Origin: Flavihumibacter petaseus NBRC 106054
GTDB lineage: Bacteria > Bacteroidota > Bacteroidia > Chitinophagales > Chitinophagaceae
Reading direction: 5' to 3'
DNA: 64,000 bases
Assembly (NCBI RefSeq): GCF_000974785.1
Contig: NZ_BBWV01000001.1
Location: 2,281,169-2,345,168 of the forward strand
A program made the translations under genes and the position numbers. Shown here in pieces: positions 43,934 to 52,696 of the stretch (positions are counted from its first letter, which is position 1; each line of letters opens with the position of its first letter). Under the pieces are notes generated by a model. It made no database searches and was not told the origin of the DNA. It saw nothing but the letters and a program-made list of their open reading frames with translations.

Positions 43934-45199
43934 ATGTCTAAATCTATGAAAACAAAGCTATGCGTAGCTGGCATTGGCGGTTGCATACTGCTGATGGCCT
44001 ACTTTAGTCCCTACGTAATGTTTTCTTCAAATCCTGCCGAACAATCCCGGATGGATTTGTCAAAAGCCCAAGGATTGTTGAACTATGAAAAATCCAGTAT
44101 CCCGGGTCTGGAAGTTAAAACTCCGGCCAAAATCGCTATAGTCAACAAAGTAGCTGTTGCCAAAATGAAGAAAGCTCCTAAAAAAGAGCGTGTTCTTCCG
44201 GTTACTCCCCTAAACGACAATGCTGAATTGCTTGCAAGCAATCAGAATCCCTCCCGCAAAAACAAGTCTGCAAAGAATGCTCAACAGGAGTCTGTCGTAT
44301 CTGAGGATCAGTTGGATGATCTGGACAATAACCAGTCCGACATCAATCCATCCCAACCTTTGGTGAACATGCCAAAGCCCGGTTCGACGAAAGAACATCC
44401 GGGTCGCACCGTAATCAACTATTCATCCAACGATTACGCAGAGCATACCTCCAACAAGCGCTTCCCGCATAACAATGAGGAAGAAGAAGCCCTTGTATTA
44501 AGGGATGAATCTGTAAACCTGGTAGCCGACAAAGCCGAGAAGACTTATACTTTTCGCGGTAAAACAACGGTCAAATCCAGTTTGATGAAATATATCCCGC
44601 CATTCTGGGATGGCTTTTCAGAAGAAACCGGTCAGAACAAGGCCGACCACGCTGAATTGCTTCAGAAGGCGCGCAAAATTGCCAAATTTGCCGAGAAGAA
44701 CGGTTGTAACAGTGATTTCGCTTTCCTGCTCGACATGAGTGTGAAGTCAAACAAGAACCGCTTCTTTGTTATCAATCTCAGAACCAATACCATCGAGATG
44801 AGTGCACTCGTTGCCCAGGGACGTGGAAACCAACGCCTGAACCTGGACAAGGACTACTCCAACAGACCGGGTAGTAACTGCAGCTCGCTGGGTATGTACA
44901 AGATCGGAAAACCATACGATGGTGATTTCGGTCGCTCGTACAGACTTGCAGGACTGGATGCAACCAATAAAAATGCCGCCGCGCGTGCTATTGTGTTGCA
45001 TGCCATGGGAAGTATTCCCAATATGGAAACCAATTTCCCGATCTGGCAAAGTGAGGGATGTCCGTCTGTTTCACCTGCAGTATTGGAAAAGATCGGTAAC
45101 ATGATCGATGGCAGCAAAAAGCCTGTATTGATGTGGATGTTTGATGACACCTATATCGATGCTGGTAAGAGTGTCGCTTCGGCTTATGCCGGAAGCTGA
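43934..45199 (+). CDS. Murein L,D-transpeptidase catalytic domain family protein
   Basis: A 421-residue exported protein: a basic start and transmembrane or signal helix (about 8-30, LCVAGIGGCILLMAYF), then a Lys/Asn/Ser-rich linker of some 190 residues without recognisable domains, and a C-terminal catalytic domain (about 225-405). His356 (IVLHAMGSIP) and Cys376 in SEGCPSVSP are the transpeptidase-type catalytic residues. The family is distinct from classical YkuD but uses the same Cys chemistry on peptidoglycan. The linker may span the wall. A strong terminator follows. Confidence 0.85.
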   Translation: MSKSMKTKLCVAGIGGCILLMAYFSPYVMFSSNPAEQSRMDLSKAQGLLNYEKSSIPGLEVKTPAKIAIVNKVAVAKMKKAPKKERVLPVTPLNDNAELLASNQNPSRKNKSAKNAQQESVVSEDQLDDLDNNQSDINPSQPLVNMPKPGSTKEHPGRTVINYSSNDYAEHTSNKRFPHNNEEEEALVLRDESVNLVADKAEKTYTFRGKTTVKSSLMKYIPPFWDGFSEETGQNKADHAELLQKARKIAKFAEKNGCNSDFAFLLDMSVKSNKNRFFVINLRTNTIEMSALVAQGRGNQRLNLDKDYSNRPGSNCSSLGMYKIGKPYDGDFGRSYRLAGLDATNKNAAARAIVLHAMGSIPNMETNFPIWQSEGCPSVSPAVLEKIGNMIDGSKKPVLMWMFDDTYIDAGKSVASAYAGS

Positions 45200-45292
45200 T
45201 ACTGCAACAGGTAAACACGGATCCAGGGCAGATTTTTAAAATCCGATAGTTCAAAAAAACCTATAGCGTTTCAAACATTTTCTACTAATAAG

Positions 45293-45318
45293 ACCCGCAG
45301 TTTTTACTGCGGGTTTTT
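45293..45318 (+). terminator. Intrinsic terminator of the L,D-transpeptidase gene
   Basis: A perfect 8-bp GC-rich stem (45293-45300 with 45307-45314), TTTTTA loop and a T run after it, 94 nt beyond the stop. Confidence 0.9.
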
Positions 45319-45380
45319 CATTGGCAAAACGGAGGAACAAAGGCGGGAACCAAAAAAGTTTGAAGTCTGCAGTTTGCTTT

Positions 45381-45404
45381 GCCTGCCGAAGCTTTAGCGT
45401 AGGC
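45381..45404. repeat. 24-bp imperfect palindrome
   Basis: GCCTGC at 45381-45386 pairs with GCGTAGGC-type sequence at 45397-45404 (six pairs including one G-T) around an AAGCTT core. I have an impression that this string recurs in many bacterial genomes as a dispersed element, but I cannot check it here. Confidence 0.5.
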
Positions 45405-45479
45405 TGGGGGGGTGAGGTTTGGTTTGGGGTTTGAAGTCGTCACCGGATTTTTAAATACTTGATTGACAGAAATTAGAAA

Positions 45480-45523
45480 GTCAGCTTAGGGTCAGCTTAG
45501 GGTCAGCCTAGGGTCAGCTTAGG
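45480..45523. repeat. Four tandem copies of an 11-bp unit
   Basis: Unit GTCAGCTTAGG repeated four times without gaps; the third copy has one T-to-C change. An isolated fifth start (GTTTCGC) does not continue the pattern. Confidence 0.95.
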
Positions 45524-45822
45524 GTTTCGCCATACTCATCCTATTTTCATCCATGCTTCACCCCTGCCTGATACCAGCTTCAATGATGCCCGGAGAGCGT
45601 TCCGTAGTCAATCAAACCCACCCAAAATTGCAGGGATAGAACCCGGATAGCGCCAGGATTGCACTTAGATGGTTATCGGAATTCATTTCAGGCATACAAA
45701 TCGACCAGATTAAACCTCAGACACAACCTCAAACCCCAGACTCCAGACCCCAAACCTTTCTCCAACCATTTCCACCGCCCTTTGTTATCTTCTTACCTTT
45801 ACTATATCCCAAAAGGCCTGTT

Positions 45823-48204
45823 ATGGACCAAACGCTACCTGAATTGCCCTTTATCAACGGGCGACTGTCTTTTGCACCCCTTGTGGATGCCTGGAAAAAG
45901 AATGCCGCAGCCGGAAGCCCCGGCGCCCGCCGTGTTTATCAATACCTGCTGGAACGCATTCACCATCATCCGGAACTGCTTTCGCCGATCGACGATTTCT
46001 CTATCCTGGAGGAACACCAGGAATGGGTGGATATCCTGATGACCACGCTTTTTCCTGTTTCAACTTCCGACGAAAAAGACATCTACGCTGTATCCGTTCC
46101 GTTCAACTTTAAATTCATACATACCAGCAAGGCATTCCGGGAATATTTTCTGGATAGCGAGGGACAACTTAAATATCAGCCCGAGCGGGAGGCAAAATTG
46201 AAGCTGATTGACGAAAAATGTTCCGTTGCCTACAAGATGATCCTCTCCAAATACTATGGCCGCGTGATCACCGGTCATGTCACTACTATCCTGCAGTTAC
46301 CACACCCGGAAACAGGTCTTCCACATTATTTTGAAATGGAACTTGACCCGACATTTATCCAGGCTGTTCCTAAAGGTGAGTTGCCACCGTTACTGGACGA
46401 TTTCAAATGTGGCAACATGAATGACCTGCGCAGAATGGAAAAGCTTCAGGAATGCCTGCCGCTCGACAAATTTGTTTTCGAAGGAATTGCCATTATCCGG
46501 ATTAAAGATGTTACCCGCCGGGAAGTGGTCAACAATATCAAAAACATACTGCTGGAACAGCACAACCTTGAGGACAACAGCGTTTTCGCTGACCTGGAAA
46601 ATGAAATGCGAACCCTCATCGGTATACCGGGACTGAAACTTGGGCTTACCCCTTTTCTGAATATTAATAACCATTTTGTATTCTCGGAACAGCAATACCA
46701 GAATACCGTTCTGCTGCGAAGCATGCAGGATAAACCGGTAAAGGCTGAAGTGTTCCGCGTGTTCCAGGAAATGTTCCAGGCGCTGGACGAACCGCTGCTA
46801 CTGGAAAATATCGATGCGGCTGCCGTTGAAAAACAGCCCATGCTCGGCATGCTTACAGAGAAAGGGTATCACAGTGCGGCCTTCTTTCCGCTGAAATCGG
46901 AAGGAAAGCTTGTTGGTGTTCTTTCTGCAGCGCATGCTGAGGCTGGAACCCTGAACGGCAGGCATTTACATGAAGTGATGCCATCCATTCCGTTGTTTGT
47001 CCTCGCACTCGAAAAAGCCGCGGAACGGCTGGATGTAGAAGTAGACAAAGTGATCAAAAAGCATTTTACCGCTGTGCAGGCTTCTGTGGAATGGAAGTTC
47101 ACCGAGGCCGCCCTGCAATATCTCGCCAATAAGAAACAGGGGATCAAAGCAAAAATTGAAACGATCTCCTTCGATCAGGTATTCCCGTTATATGGCGCGA
47201 TCGATGTCCGGAACTCCTCTATCGAACGCAATAATGCCATTCAGCTTGACCTGAAGGAACAATTGGAAGGTGCCGGGAAAATAGTCAGGCAGGCAGAAGC
47301 ACTGACCAATATGCCGCTGCTGAAGGAGATTTCGTTCCGGATTGAAAAGTACCAGTACAATGTGTCCAATATTCTTTTTTCGGGAGATGAGATCCTTATC
47401 GACAATTTCCTGAAAAACGAGCTGGTGGAATTGCTGCAACATCTCCGTACGATGGTGCCTGCACTGCAGCCGGTGATCGATCAGTATTTCGAAGCGATCG
47501 ACCCTAAGGTCAAACTGCGGGTGGAACACCGCCACGATTTTGAGGACAGCATCACGATGATCAACCAGGAACTTGCCCGCTTTATCGACCAGGAACAGGA
47601 AGCAGCACAAAAGATCTATCCGCATTATTTTGAGCGTTTCGTAACAGACGGAGTGGATTTCAATATGTATATCGGGCAATCGATCAGCCCGGATAGGCCA
47701 TTTGATACATTCTACCTGAAGAACCTGAAAATGTGGCAACTGAATACACTGGCCAATGCCGCCATCATGGTTAAACAGTTGAAAGACAAATTATCCATGC
47801 CGCTGGAAACCACGCAACTCATCCTCGCACACAGTCTGCCGATCTCTATCAGTTTCCGGACGGCAGAACGAAAGTTTGATGTGGAAGGCGCATACAATAT
47901 CCGCTACGAGATTATCAAAAAGCGGATCGATAAAGTGCATGTACGCAACAGCAATGAACGCCTCACACAACCCGGTAAAATAGCAATTGTATATACCCAG
48001 GCCAGGGAAGCCACAGAGTACATCAGTTATGTGGAATACCTGCAGAACCAGGGCGTTCTGCTCCATGATATTGAACACCTGGAACTGGAAGAGTTGCAGG
48101 GCGTCATTGGCCTGAAGGCACTGCGGGTGGGCATCAACATGGAATACGGCAAATCATCAGAACTGGAATCCGAGCGTAACACTCGGAAGGCCACCGTCCT
48201 TTGA
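45823..48204 (+). CDS. Large GAF-like domain protein of unknown function
   Basis: A 793-residue soluble protein without signal peptide. A central part (about 300-400) has a GAF-like pattern, including GYHSAAFFPLKSEGKLVGVL, where a strand-turn-strand ends a sensor fold. The N-terminal 290 residues resemble a second sensor-like domain with RIKDVTRREVVNNIKNILLE, and the C-terminal 380 residues are helical (LEGAGKIVRQAEALTNMPLL; MITIHHR-like HRHDFEDSITMINQ). No kinase, cyclase or DNA-binding motif is visible. Homologues labelled GAF domain protein occur in Chitinophagaceae by my recollection. Its last 48 nt overlap the convergent barrel gene. Confidence 0.72.
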   Translation: MDQTLPELPFINGRLSFAPLVDAWKKNAAAGSPGARRVYQYLLERIHHHPELLSPIDDFSILEEHQEWVDILMTTLFPVSTSDEKDIYAVSVPFNFKFIHTSKAFREYFLDSEGQLKYQPEREAKLKLIDEKCSVAYKMILSKYYGRVITGHVTTILQLPHPETGLPHYFEMELDPTFIQAVPKGELPPLLDDFKCGNMNDLRRMEKLQECLPLDKFVFEGIAIIRIKDVTRREVVNNIKNILLEQHNLEDNSVFADLENEMRTLIGIPGLKLGLTPFLNINNHFVFSEQQYQNTVLLRSMQDKPVKAEVFRVFQEMFQALDEPLLLENIDAAAVEKQPMLGMLTEKGYHSAAFFPLKSEGKLVGVLSAAHAEAGTLNGRHLHEVMPSIPLFVLALEKAAERLDVEVDKVIKKHFTAVQASVEWKFTEAALQYLANKKQGIKAKIETISFDQVFPLYGAIDVRNSSIERNNAIQLDLKEQLEGAGKIVRQAEALTNMPLLKEISFRIEKYQYNVSNILFSGDEILIDNFLKNELVELLQHLRTMVPALQPVIDQYFEAIDPKVKLRVEHRHDFEDSITMINQELARFIDQEQEAAQKIYPHYFERFVTDGVDFNMYIGQSISPDRPFDTFYLKNLKMWQLNTLANAAIMVKQLKDKLSMPLETTQLILAHSLPISISFRTAERKFDVEGAYNIRYEIIKKRIDKVHVRNSNERLTQPGKIAIVYTQAREATEYISYVEYLQNQGVLLHDIEHLELEELQGVIGLKALRVGINMEYGKSSELESERNTRKATVL

Positions 48205-51200
48205 GTAAGCGTAGTTGGCTGTAACGACATAACGGGAAGCGGGCGCAAGCCAGATGCCCCCACCGTAACCTGTATGCCACCTGCCGGATTCTTCACCAGG
48301 CTGCCATACGCGACCGATGTCGTGAAAGAACACCAGGCCCGCCGTCGCCGGAAGAATATAGCCCTTTATTTCACCGATTTTTAAACGCAGGTCGATATTA
48401 TTGAAAAACATAGTCTCGCCGCCAAACCGGTATTTCCGGTATCCGCGCAGGTTATCCGGACCGCTCAGGTACTGCGCCTGAAAGAATTCATAACGTCCGC
48501 TGTTGGTTCCTGCGCCAATCCGCGCAGCAATCACCACTGCAGCCCTTGTGTTGAAACTGGTATAGAATGACAGATCCGTTCGGTATTGCTGAAAGGCATG
48601 GGCGGCTGCGTTCAAACCCCCAATCCAGCGTGCATAGCTGTTCCAATAGATGCCACGGGATGGCATCAGCTCACTGTTCCGGTTATCTATGATCATTTGC
48701 AACTGTCCGCCCAGGTATGATTTCCGCTCAAACAGGGTTTCCTGGTCAAGCCCGCTTTCGGGAGAGGTAATGAATTTCCCTTCGTTTCTTTCTTCATCCA
48801 TCCAGTACCGTTGAATGACAGGACCCGCCAGTAACGACAGGGATCGTGTTGCTTTCAATCGTAGCAATGCTCCGGCTTCTACCAGGTTGAACCTGCTCCG
48901 GTAATAAGAGATCGTCTGATCCCCTTTGTTGGGGAATTCTGTTTCGTTACCCAGGCCAAAAAAGTTCTGGATATTATCCGGCGCCTTGAACTGCGCCATA
49001 AAACGCAGGTCCATTTTTTTATTGACTGCAAAGGGCAATGGTATCAGGTCAATTGCTTCCAGGTCATATTTCAGATTGAATGCCCCGGTAGCAAAGGCTA
49101 CGCTGCCTACAAGCGACTGCTTCACAGCAAACGGTGTTTTACGGAAACCCTGCCTGACCGACCGGATCCCGGCACCTACGAAAACACCGTCATCGGGGTT
49201 GTACGCAACGGAAACCAGTGGCGAAGTCACGTGGTACCGGTAACTGTGCGGATCATAAGCGTTGACTGCAGGATCTTTTGTGAAACGATTCCTGACCACT
49301 CCTGTGCCGGTCAGTACATTCTTTTCGGTGGACTGATCATACCACCGGATATGGCGGCCGCTACCATCCTGTACCACGCTGTCGGCACCTTCACCACCGA
49401 TGATCCTGATCCGCGGACCGGCAGACGTATTCCCGGTAACGTGGAAGACATCGTCCCCATTCATCCCGTAAAGCCGCAATTCCCGTGTAACGGAACCTTC
49501 AAATACACGGTCATATTTTTTGTCGTGGTGCAGTCCCGCCTTGTTGATCTTGTACATTCTTATGCGAACATTGCCGGAGTCCGTATAGCTGATGTCAAAA
49601 TATTCCCGTTTGTCCGATCCGGTTATATCCACCTGCCGGGACAGGAAACGGTAGTACTTCATCACATCCCCTTCAAAATATTTCCTTCTTTCTTTCAGCG
49701 TGGCGGCAATTTTCTGTGCATTCATTTGTTGAATGGCGGCAGGTTGCTCTGCCATGGCAGCTGCAATCACGCTGTCTGTCATCAGTGGCAGAAACCGGCT
49801 GATCTCCTTATGCCAGTCAGCAGCATCGGGCTCCCGCAGGAAAATCCGGTCAAACCATCTTGCATTAAAATTGAAGCGGTTGATATTCCTGGCTTTTGGA
49901 CGGAAACCCTGGAATTTCGGCTGGATCCAGGGCATGCTGATAATGGCAGGAAGAAATCCCTCGTTGATAAAAAATGCCTGATCACGGTCGCGGGGAATGG
50001 GCGCGTATTTTTTGCCGTCTTTTGTTATCGTAGCTGTCCACCGCCACTGGTCTTCATGTCGGTCGAAATCCATGATATACATGTCCAGCAATCTTGCGCG
50101 CAGCACTGCTTTCTGATCCACCTCATTGTCGTTGTCTTTTTGCAATGCCACCTGCACTTTGGTGGAGTTATATGACTTGGTTACCCCTTCCGGTTCGCGT
50201 GCTTCAAACAGGTAGAGACTGTTGGCAAAATCGTGCCGGTATGCGCCCAGTGCAGGATCATCAGGAACATATACCAGCTTTGCCGGGAGATACGGAATGC
50301 CTGCCGCTTTTGCCAGCGGCGGAACAGAAAGTGCGGCAAATGGATAGGAGGCAGAAATGCCATCCACAATAGCATCCTTTACAAAAGTTTGCCGCAACTC
50401 TTCAGGCAGCGTTTTGTCGGGATATTTCTGAATGCTCCTCAATACAAATTCCTGTTTGGCGCTGTCTTCCAGGCGGATGGAACGCGATTGCATGCCACCT
50501 CCCCGGCGGGTAGGTGACAGACCACCATTGATCTCCCGGATACTGATCACGGGAAGGATCACGGGCGTGGTCCATTCCTGCCGGTAATTGGTGCCCAGCA
50601 GCCATTTTTTAAAACCGCCGGCCCGGTAATATGGGGCTGCGATGATGCTGGCAGAATCAGGGAAAGTAACTGCCGGAAGCGTACTGACCGTGTCGGGTGC
50701 AGGATGAAAAACCGGAAGTGCTGCGGTAAATAATGCCGTGTCGCGTTGAATATCCACACCTTCGTAAACTATACTAACGGCGCCGTTTGAACGAAGGGTG
50801 AGCGTACAATATCCGGTTTCTGTTGCCTGGAAGACCGAATAGGGCCCGTTCCTTAGCCTGGTCTTCTTGGAGCCGGCGCCGCTGACCACATAAGGCATGC
50901 TGTCTTTCACCAGGTATTGCAGCCCGTGTTCATGACCGGCAAGCCGAATGCAATAGGGGTGTTGTGCAAGTATCGTATCAACGCCTTCAATGAAGCTCTT
51001 GTAAAGGGGATGCCGCAGATCCTGGATATTACCGAAAACGCCGCGTACGATAGGATAAAGTGAACCGATTACGGGTAAAGGTATATACAGGGACGGGTCT
51101 ACATCAGTGAGCGGAAAGATATGTTGCTTGATGGTAAAGTAGCCCCCGTGGATACCATCGGAAATAAAGGGATGGTGGGAGAGAAACAGCAACATTTTGT

Positions 51201-51816
51201 CGCGGTGCTGATAGACGATATCCTTGAGACGCAGTAAAACTTCTTCGTTGGTATGGCATTCACAGTCACTTTCCGGTCCGGGCTTCCCTTCCTGCTGCAG
51301 CCACCATTGACTGTCCATCATGACCACTGCAACCTGTGGCGTAACCGCGATGACCTCGGGGCCGGGACAACCATTCTCAGGAAGGAACCTGACCCGGGGT
51401 TCTTCCAGGCCGTTGATATAGGAAGACTGGTGCTGCAGTTGCTGTCTTCCATATACGCGTCCCTTTGCCCAATCATGATTTCCGGGAATGAAATACGCTT
51501 GCTGCGCTGCAGTCAATCCAGCCATCCATTGTGAATCCAGCAGTGCCTTTTTTTCCTGGAAAAGCTTTGAGCCCGGGTCCGGCAATCCGATAGGGTATAC
51601 ATTGTCGCCCAGGAAGAAAATGGCATCTGCCTTCTTTGCGGTTGCAGCAGCTTTCTGACGGATATCACGCATCACCGGATGCACGCCATGATAGAACTCA
51701 CCGGCATCTCCAACAAAAATGAAACGCGCAACCACGCTGTCGTCCTGTGCATTGACCAGGCACGAACTCAGCAGGCACAACAATAAAAGTAAAGTGGGTA
51801 GATGTTTATACTTCAT
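48157..51816 (-). CDS. Metallophosphoesterase / kinase-like / Omp85 barrel fusion protein
   Basis: A 1219-residue exported protein. A signal peptide (ends LVNAQ) precedes a calcineurin-type phosphoesterase (about 28-375) with all metal motifs: VGDAG, GDNVYP, PGNHDW, SHHPF and GHEHGLQYL. The middle (about 425-650) looks like an atypical kinase: Gly-rich GGGMQSRS (439), EFVLRSIQK, catalytic-loop-like DFDRHEDQWRW (583-593) and a metal-loop-like PRDRDQAFF (Asp610, Asp612). A linker with GDD/GGEGAD repeats leads to an Omp85-type barrel (about 830-1219) with LRGYRKY and a terminal Phe. The protein is expected to place the soluble domains in the periplasm. It overlaps the lipoprotein gene by 4 nt. 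Confidence 0.85.
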   Translation of the reverse strand: MKYKHLPTLLLLLCLLSSCLVNAQDDSVVARFIFVGDAGEFYHGVHPVMRDIRQKAAATAKKADAIFFLGDNVYPIGLPDPGSKLFQEKKALLDSQWMAGLTAAQQAYFIPGNHDWAKGRVYGRQQLQHQSSYINGLEEPRVRFLPENGCPGPEVIAVTPQVAVVMMDSQWWLQQEGKPGPESDCECHTNEEVLLRLKDIVYQHRDKMLLFLSHHPFISDGIHGGYFTIKQHIFPLTDVDPSLYIPLPVIGSLYPIVRGVFGNIQDLRHPLYKSFIEGVDTILAQHPYCIRLAGHEHGLQYLVKDSMPYVVSGAGSKKTRLRNGPYSVFQATETGYCTLTLRSNGAVSIVYEGVDIQRDTALFTAALPVFHPAPDTVSTLPAVTFPDSASIIAAPYYRAGGFKKWLLGTNYRQEWTTPVILPVISIREINGGLSPTRRGGGMQSRSIRLEDSAKQEFVLRSIQKYPDKTLPEELRQTFVKDAIVDGISASYPFAALSVPPLAKAAGIPYLPAKLVYVPDDPALGAYRHDFANSLYLFEAREPEGVTKSYNSTKVQVALQKDNDNEVDQKAVLRARLLDMYIMDFDRHEDQWRWTATITKDGKKYAPIPRDRDQAFFINEGFLPAIISMPWIQPKFQGFRPKARNINRFNFNARWFDRIFLREPDAADWHKEISRFLPLMTDSVIAAAMAEQPAAIQQMNAQKIAATLKERRKYFEGDVMKYYRFLSRQVDITGSDKREYFDISYTDSGNVRIRMYKINKAGLHHDKKYDRVFEGSVTRELRLYGMNGDDVFHVTGNTSAGPRIRIIGGEGADSVVQDGSGRHIRWYDQSTEKNVLTGTGVVRNRFTKDPAVNAYDPHSYRYHVTSPLVSVAYNPDDGVFVGAGIRSVRQGFRKTPFAVKQSLVGSVAFATGAFNLKYDLEAIDLIPLPFAVNKKMDLRFMAQFKAPDNIQNFFGLGNETEFPNKGDQTISYYRSRFNLVEAGALLRLKATRSLSLLAGPVIQRYWMDEERNEGKFITSPESGLDQETLFERKSYLGGQLQMIIDNRNSELMPSRGIYWNSYARWIGGLNAAAHAFQQYRTDLSFYTSFNTRAAVVIAARIGAGTNSGRYEFFQAQYLSGPDNLRGYRKYRFGGETMFFNNIDLRLKIGEIKGYILPATAGLVFFHDIGRVWQPGEESGRWHTGYGGGIWLAPASRYVVTANYAYSKDGGLPSVTLGFQF

Positions 51817-52652
51817 TTATTCTGGTAAGGAAAGTAAAGAATGCTTGCTTTTGACTGGCGGCCTTCGTTAGAAATATACAGGTCTCCGGAAGGAGAAAAG
51901 CAAAGCCCCTCCGGTTGCTGAAACTGATAAGGATTAATTTTGTGCACGGATTTTAGCTCCCCTTTCAGGTTACAGATCAGCAAGAGTTTCTTTCCCAGTG
52001 TGGAGATGACATACAGGTCGCCAGTTATGGGATGAATGGCTGCCGCTGAAGCATGAAATTCCAGTGAATCATCCTTGCCCATTTTTCGGATAGCCATCCA
52101 GGGTATGGTGAAGGTTGGACCGCCGGTAAACTGAAGCGATTTGCAATCAAAACGCCATGCCGTCATAAATGGTTCATCGGTGTCGCAGATTTTGCAGATA
52201 AGGATGAGCTGATCACTGCTATGGTCATAAGCAAGACTTTCAAATTCGGTGTTTTTGGAAAAGGTACCTTTGTAAACAGCTTTTTCTGTGCCGGTGAGGC
52301 TGTCTACCTGGTACAGGTGACCATTGCTTTTGAGAATGAAATAACCATAGGGGGTAATGGCGAGGTCTTCGTAGTCGCCTTTTTTGCCGAAGGGGCGTTC
52401 GCGGAAGGTGCCGGTTTTGCTGTTGATGTAAAATAAAGTGCCGTCTTCATCATTGATGCCGGCAAGTTCATCGGGGCCTGTATAGATGATGCCCGAGATT
52501 TCCCTGAGCTGTTTCTTCAGCAGCAGTGTTGACGCCGGACTTTCCGCGTAACCTTGCAGTGCCGGAACAAAAGACAGCGACTGGATGCGGTTGCAACCGG
52601 AGAGAAAAGGCATCATCAGCCCGCAACACATCAATAGCACAGAAAGCTTCAT
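51813..52652 (-). CDS. Beta-propeller-like lipoprotein (SdiA-regulated-like)
   Basis: A 279-residue exported protein with lipobox LSGC (Cys20). The mature part has repeats of strand-turn form (REISGIIYTGPDELAGINDE, DLAITPYGYFILKSNGHLYQ, EFESLAYDHSSDQLILICKI, AAAIHPITGDLYVISTLGKK, PEGLCFSPSGDLYISNEG) that predict a five- to six-bladed propeller; this resembles the SdiA-regulated/phytase-like esterase family. Its stop overlaps the start of the fusion protein gene (ATGA), and both are on the minus strand, so they are one unit. The lipoprotein may bind the barrel or its substrate. Confidence 0.75.
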   Translation of the reverse strand: MKLSVLLMCCGLMMPFLSGCNRIQSLSFVPALQGYAESPASTLLLKKQLREISGIIYTGPDELAGINDEDGTLFYINSKTGTFRERPFGKKGDYEDLAITPYGYFILKSNGHLYQVDSLTGTEKAVYKGTFSKNTEFESLAYDHSSDQLILICKICDTDEPFMTAWRFDCKSLQFTGGPTFTIPWMAIRKMGKDDSLEFHASAAAIHPITGDLYVISTLGKKLLLICNLKGELKSVHKINPYQFQQPEGLCFSPSGDLYISNEGRQSKASILYFPYQNK

Positions 52653-52696
52653 ACATGCAATTTAAATAACCTTAATTTAGATTTATAATCAGCCGC

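Larger units (their letters stand above)
45200..45822. other. Repeat-rich intergenic region of about 620 bp
   Basis: The longest non-coding stretch in the window. It holds the terminator of the transpeptidase gene, an imperfect palindrome (45381-45404), four 11-bp tandem repeats (45480-45523), and G/T-rich sequence GGTTTGGGGT (45421-45430) whose complement ACCCCAAACC recurs at 45747-45756. A short reading frame across its right part lacks any protein-like character. It ends in a near-consensus promoter box TACCTTTA (45794-45801) for the next gene. Confidence 0.75.

Noticed and set aside
45659..46039. 126-codon frame at the start of the GAF-like gene
   Set aside because: It overlaps the real gene in another frame, and its left part lies in repeat-rich non-coding sequence.
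49231..50175. 314-codon plus-strand frame inside the large fusion gene
   Set aside because: It is antisense to a protein with clear kinase-like and linker motifs, and its own translation shows no coherent domain.
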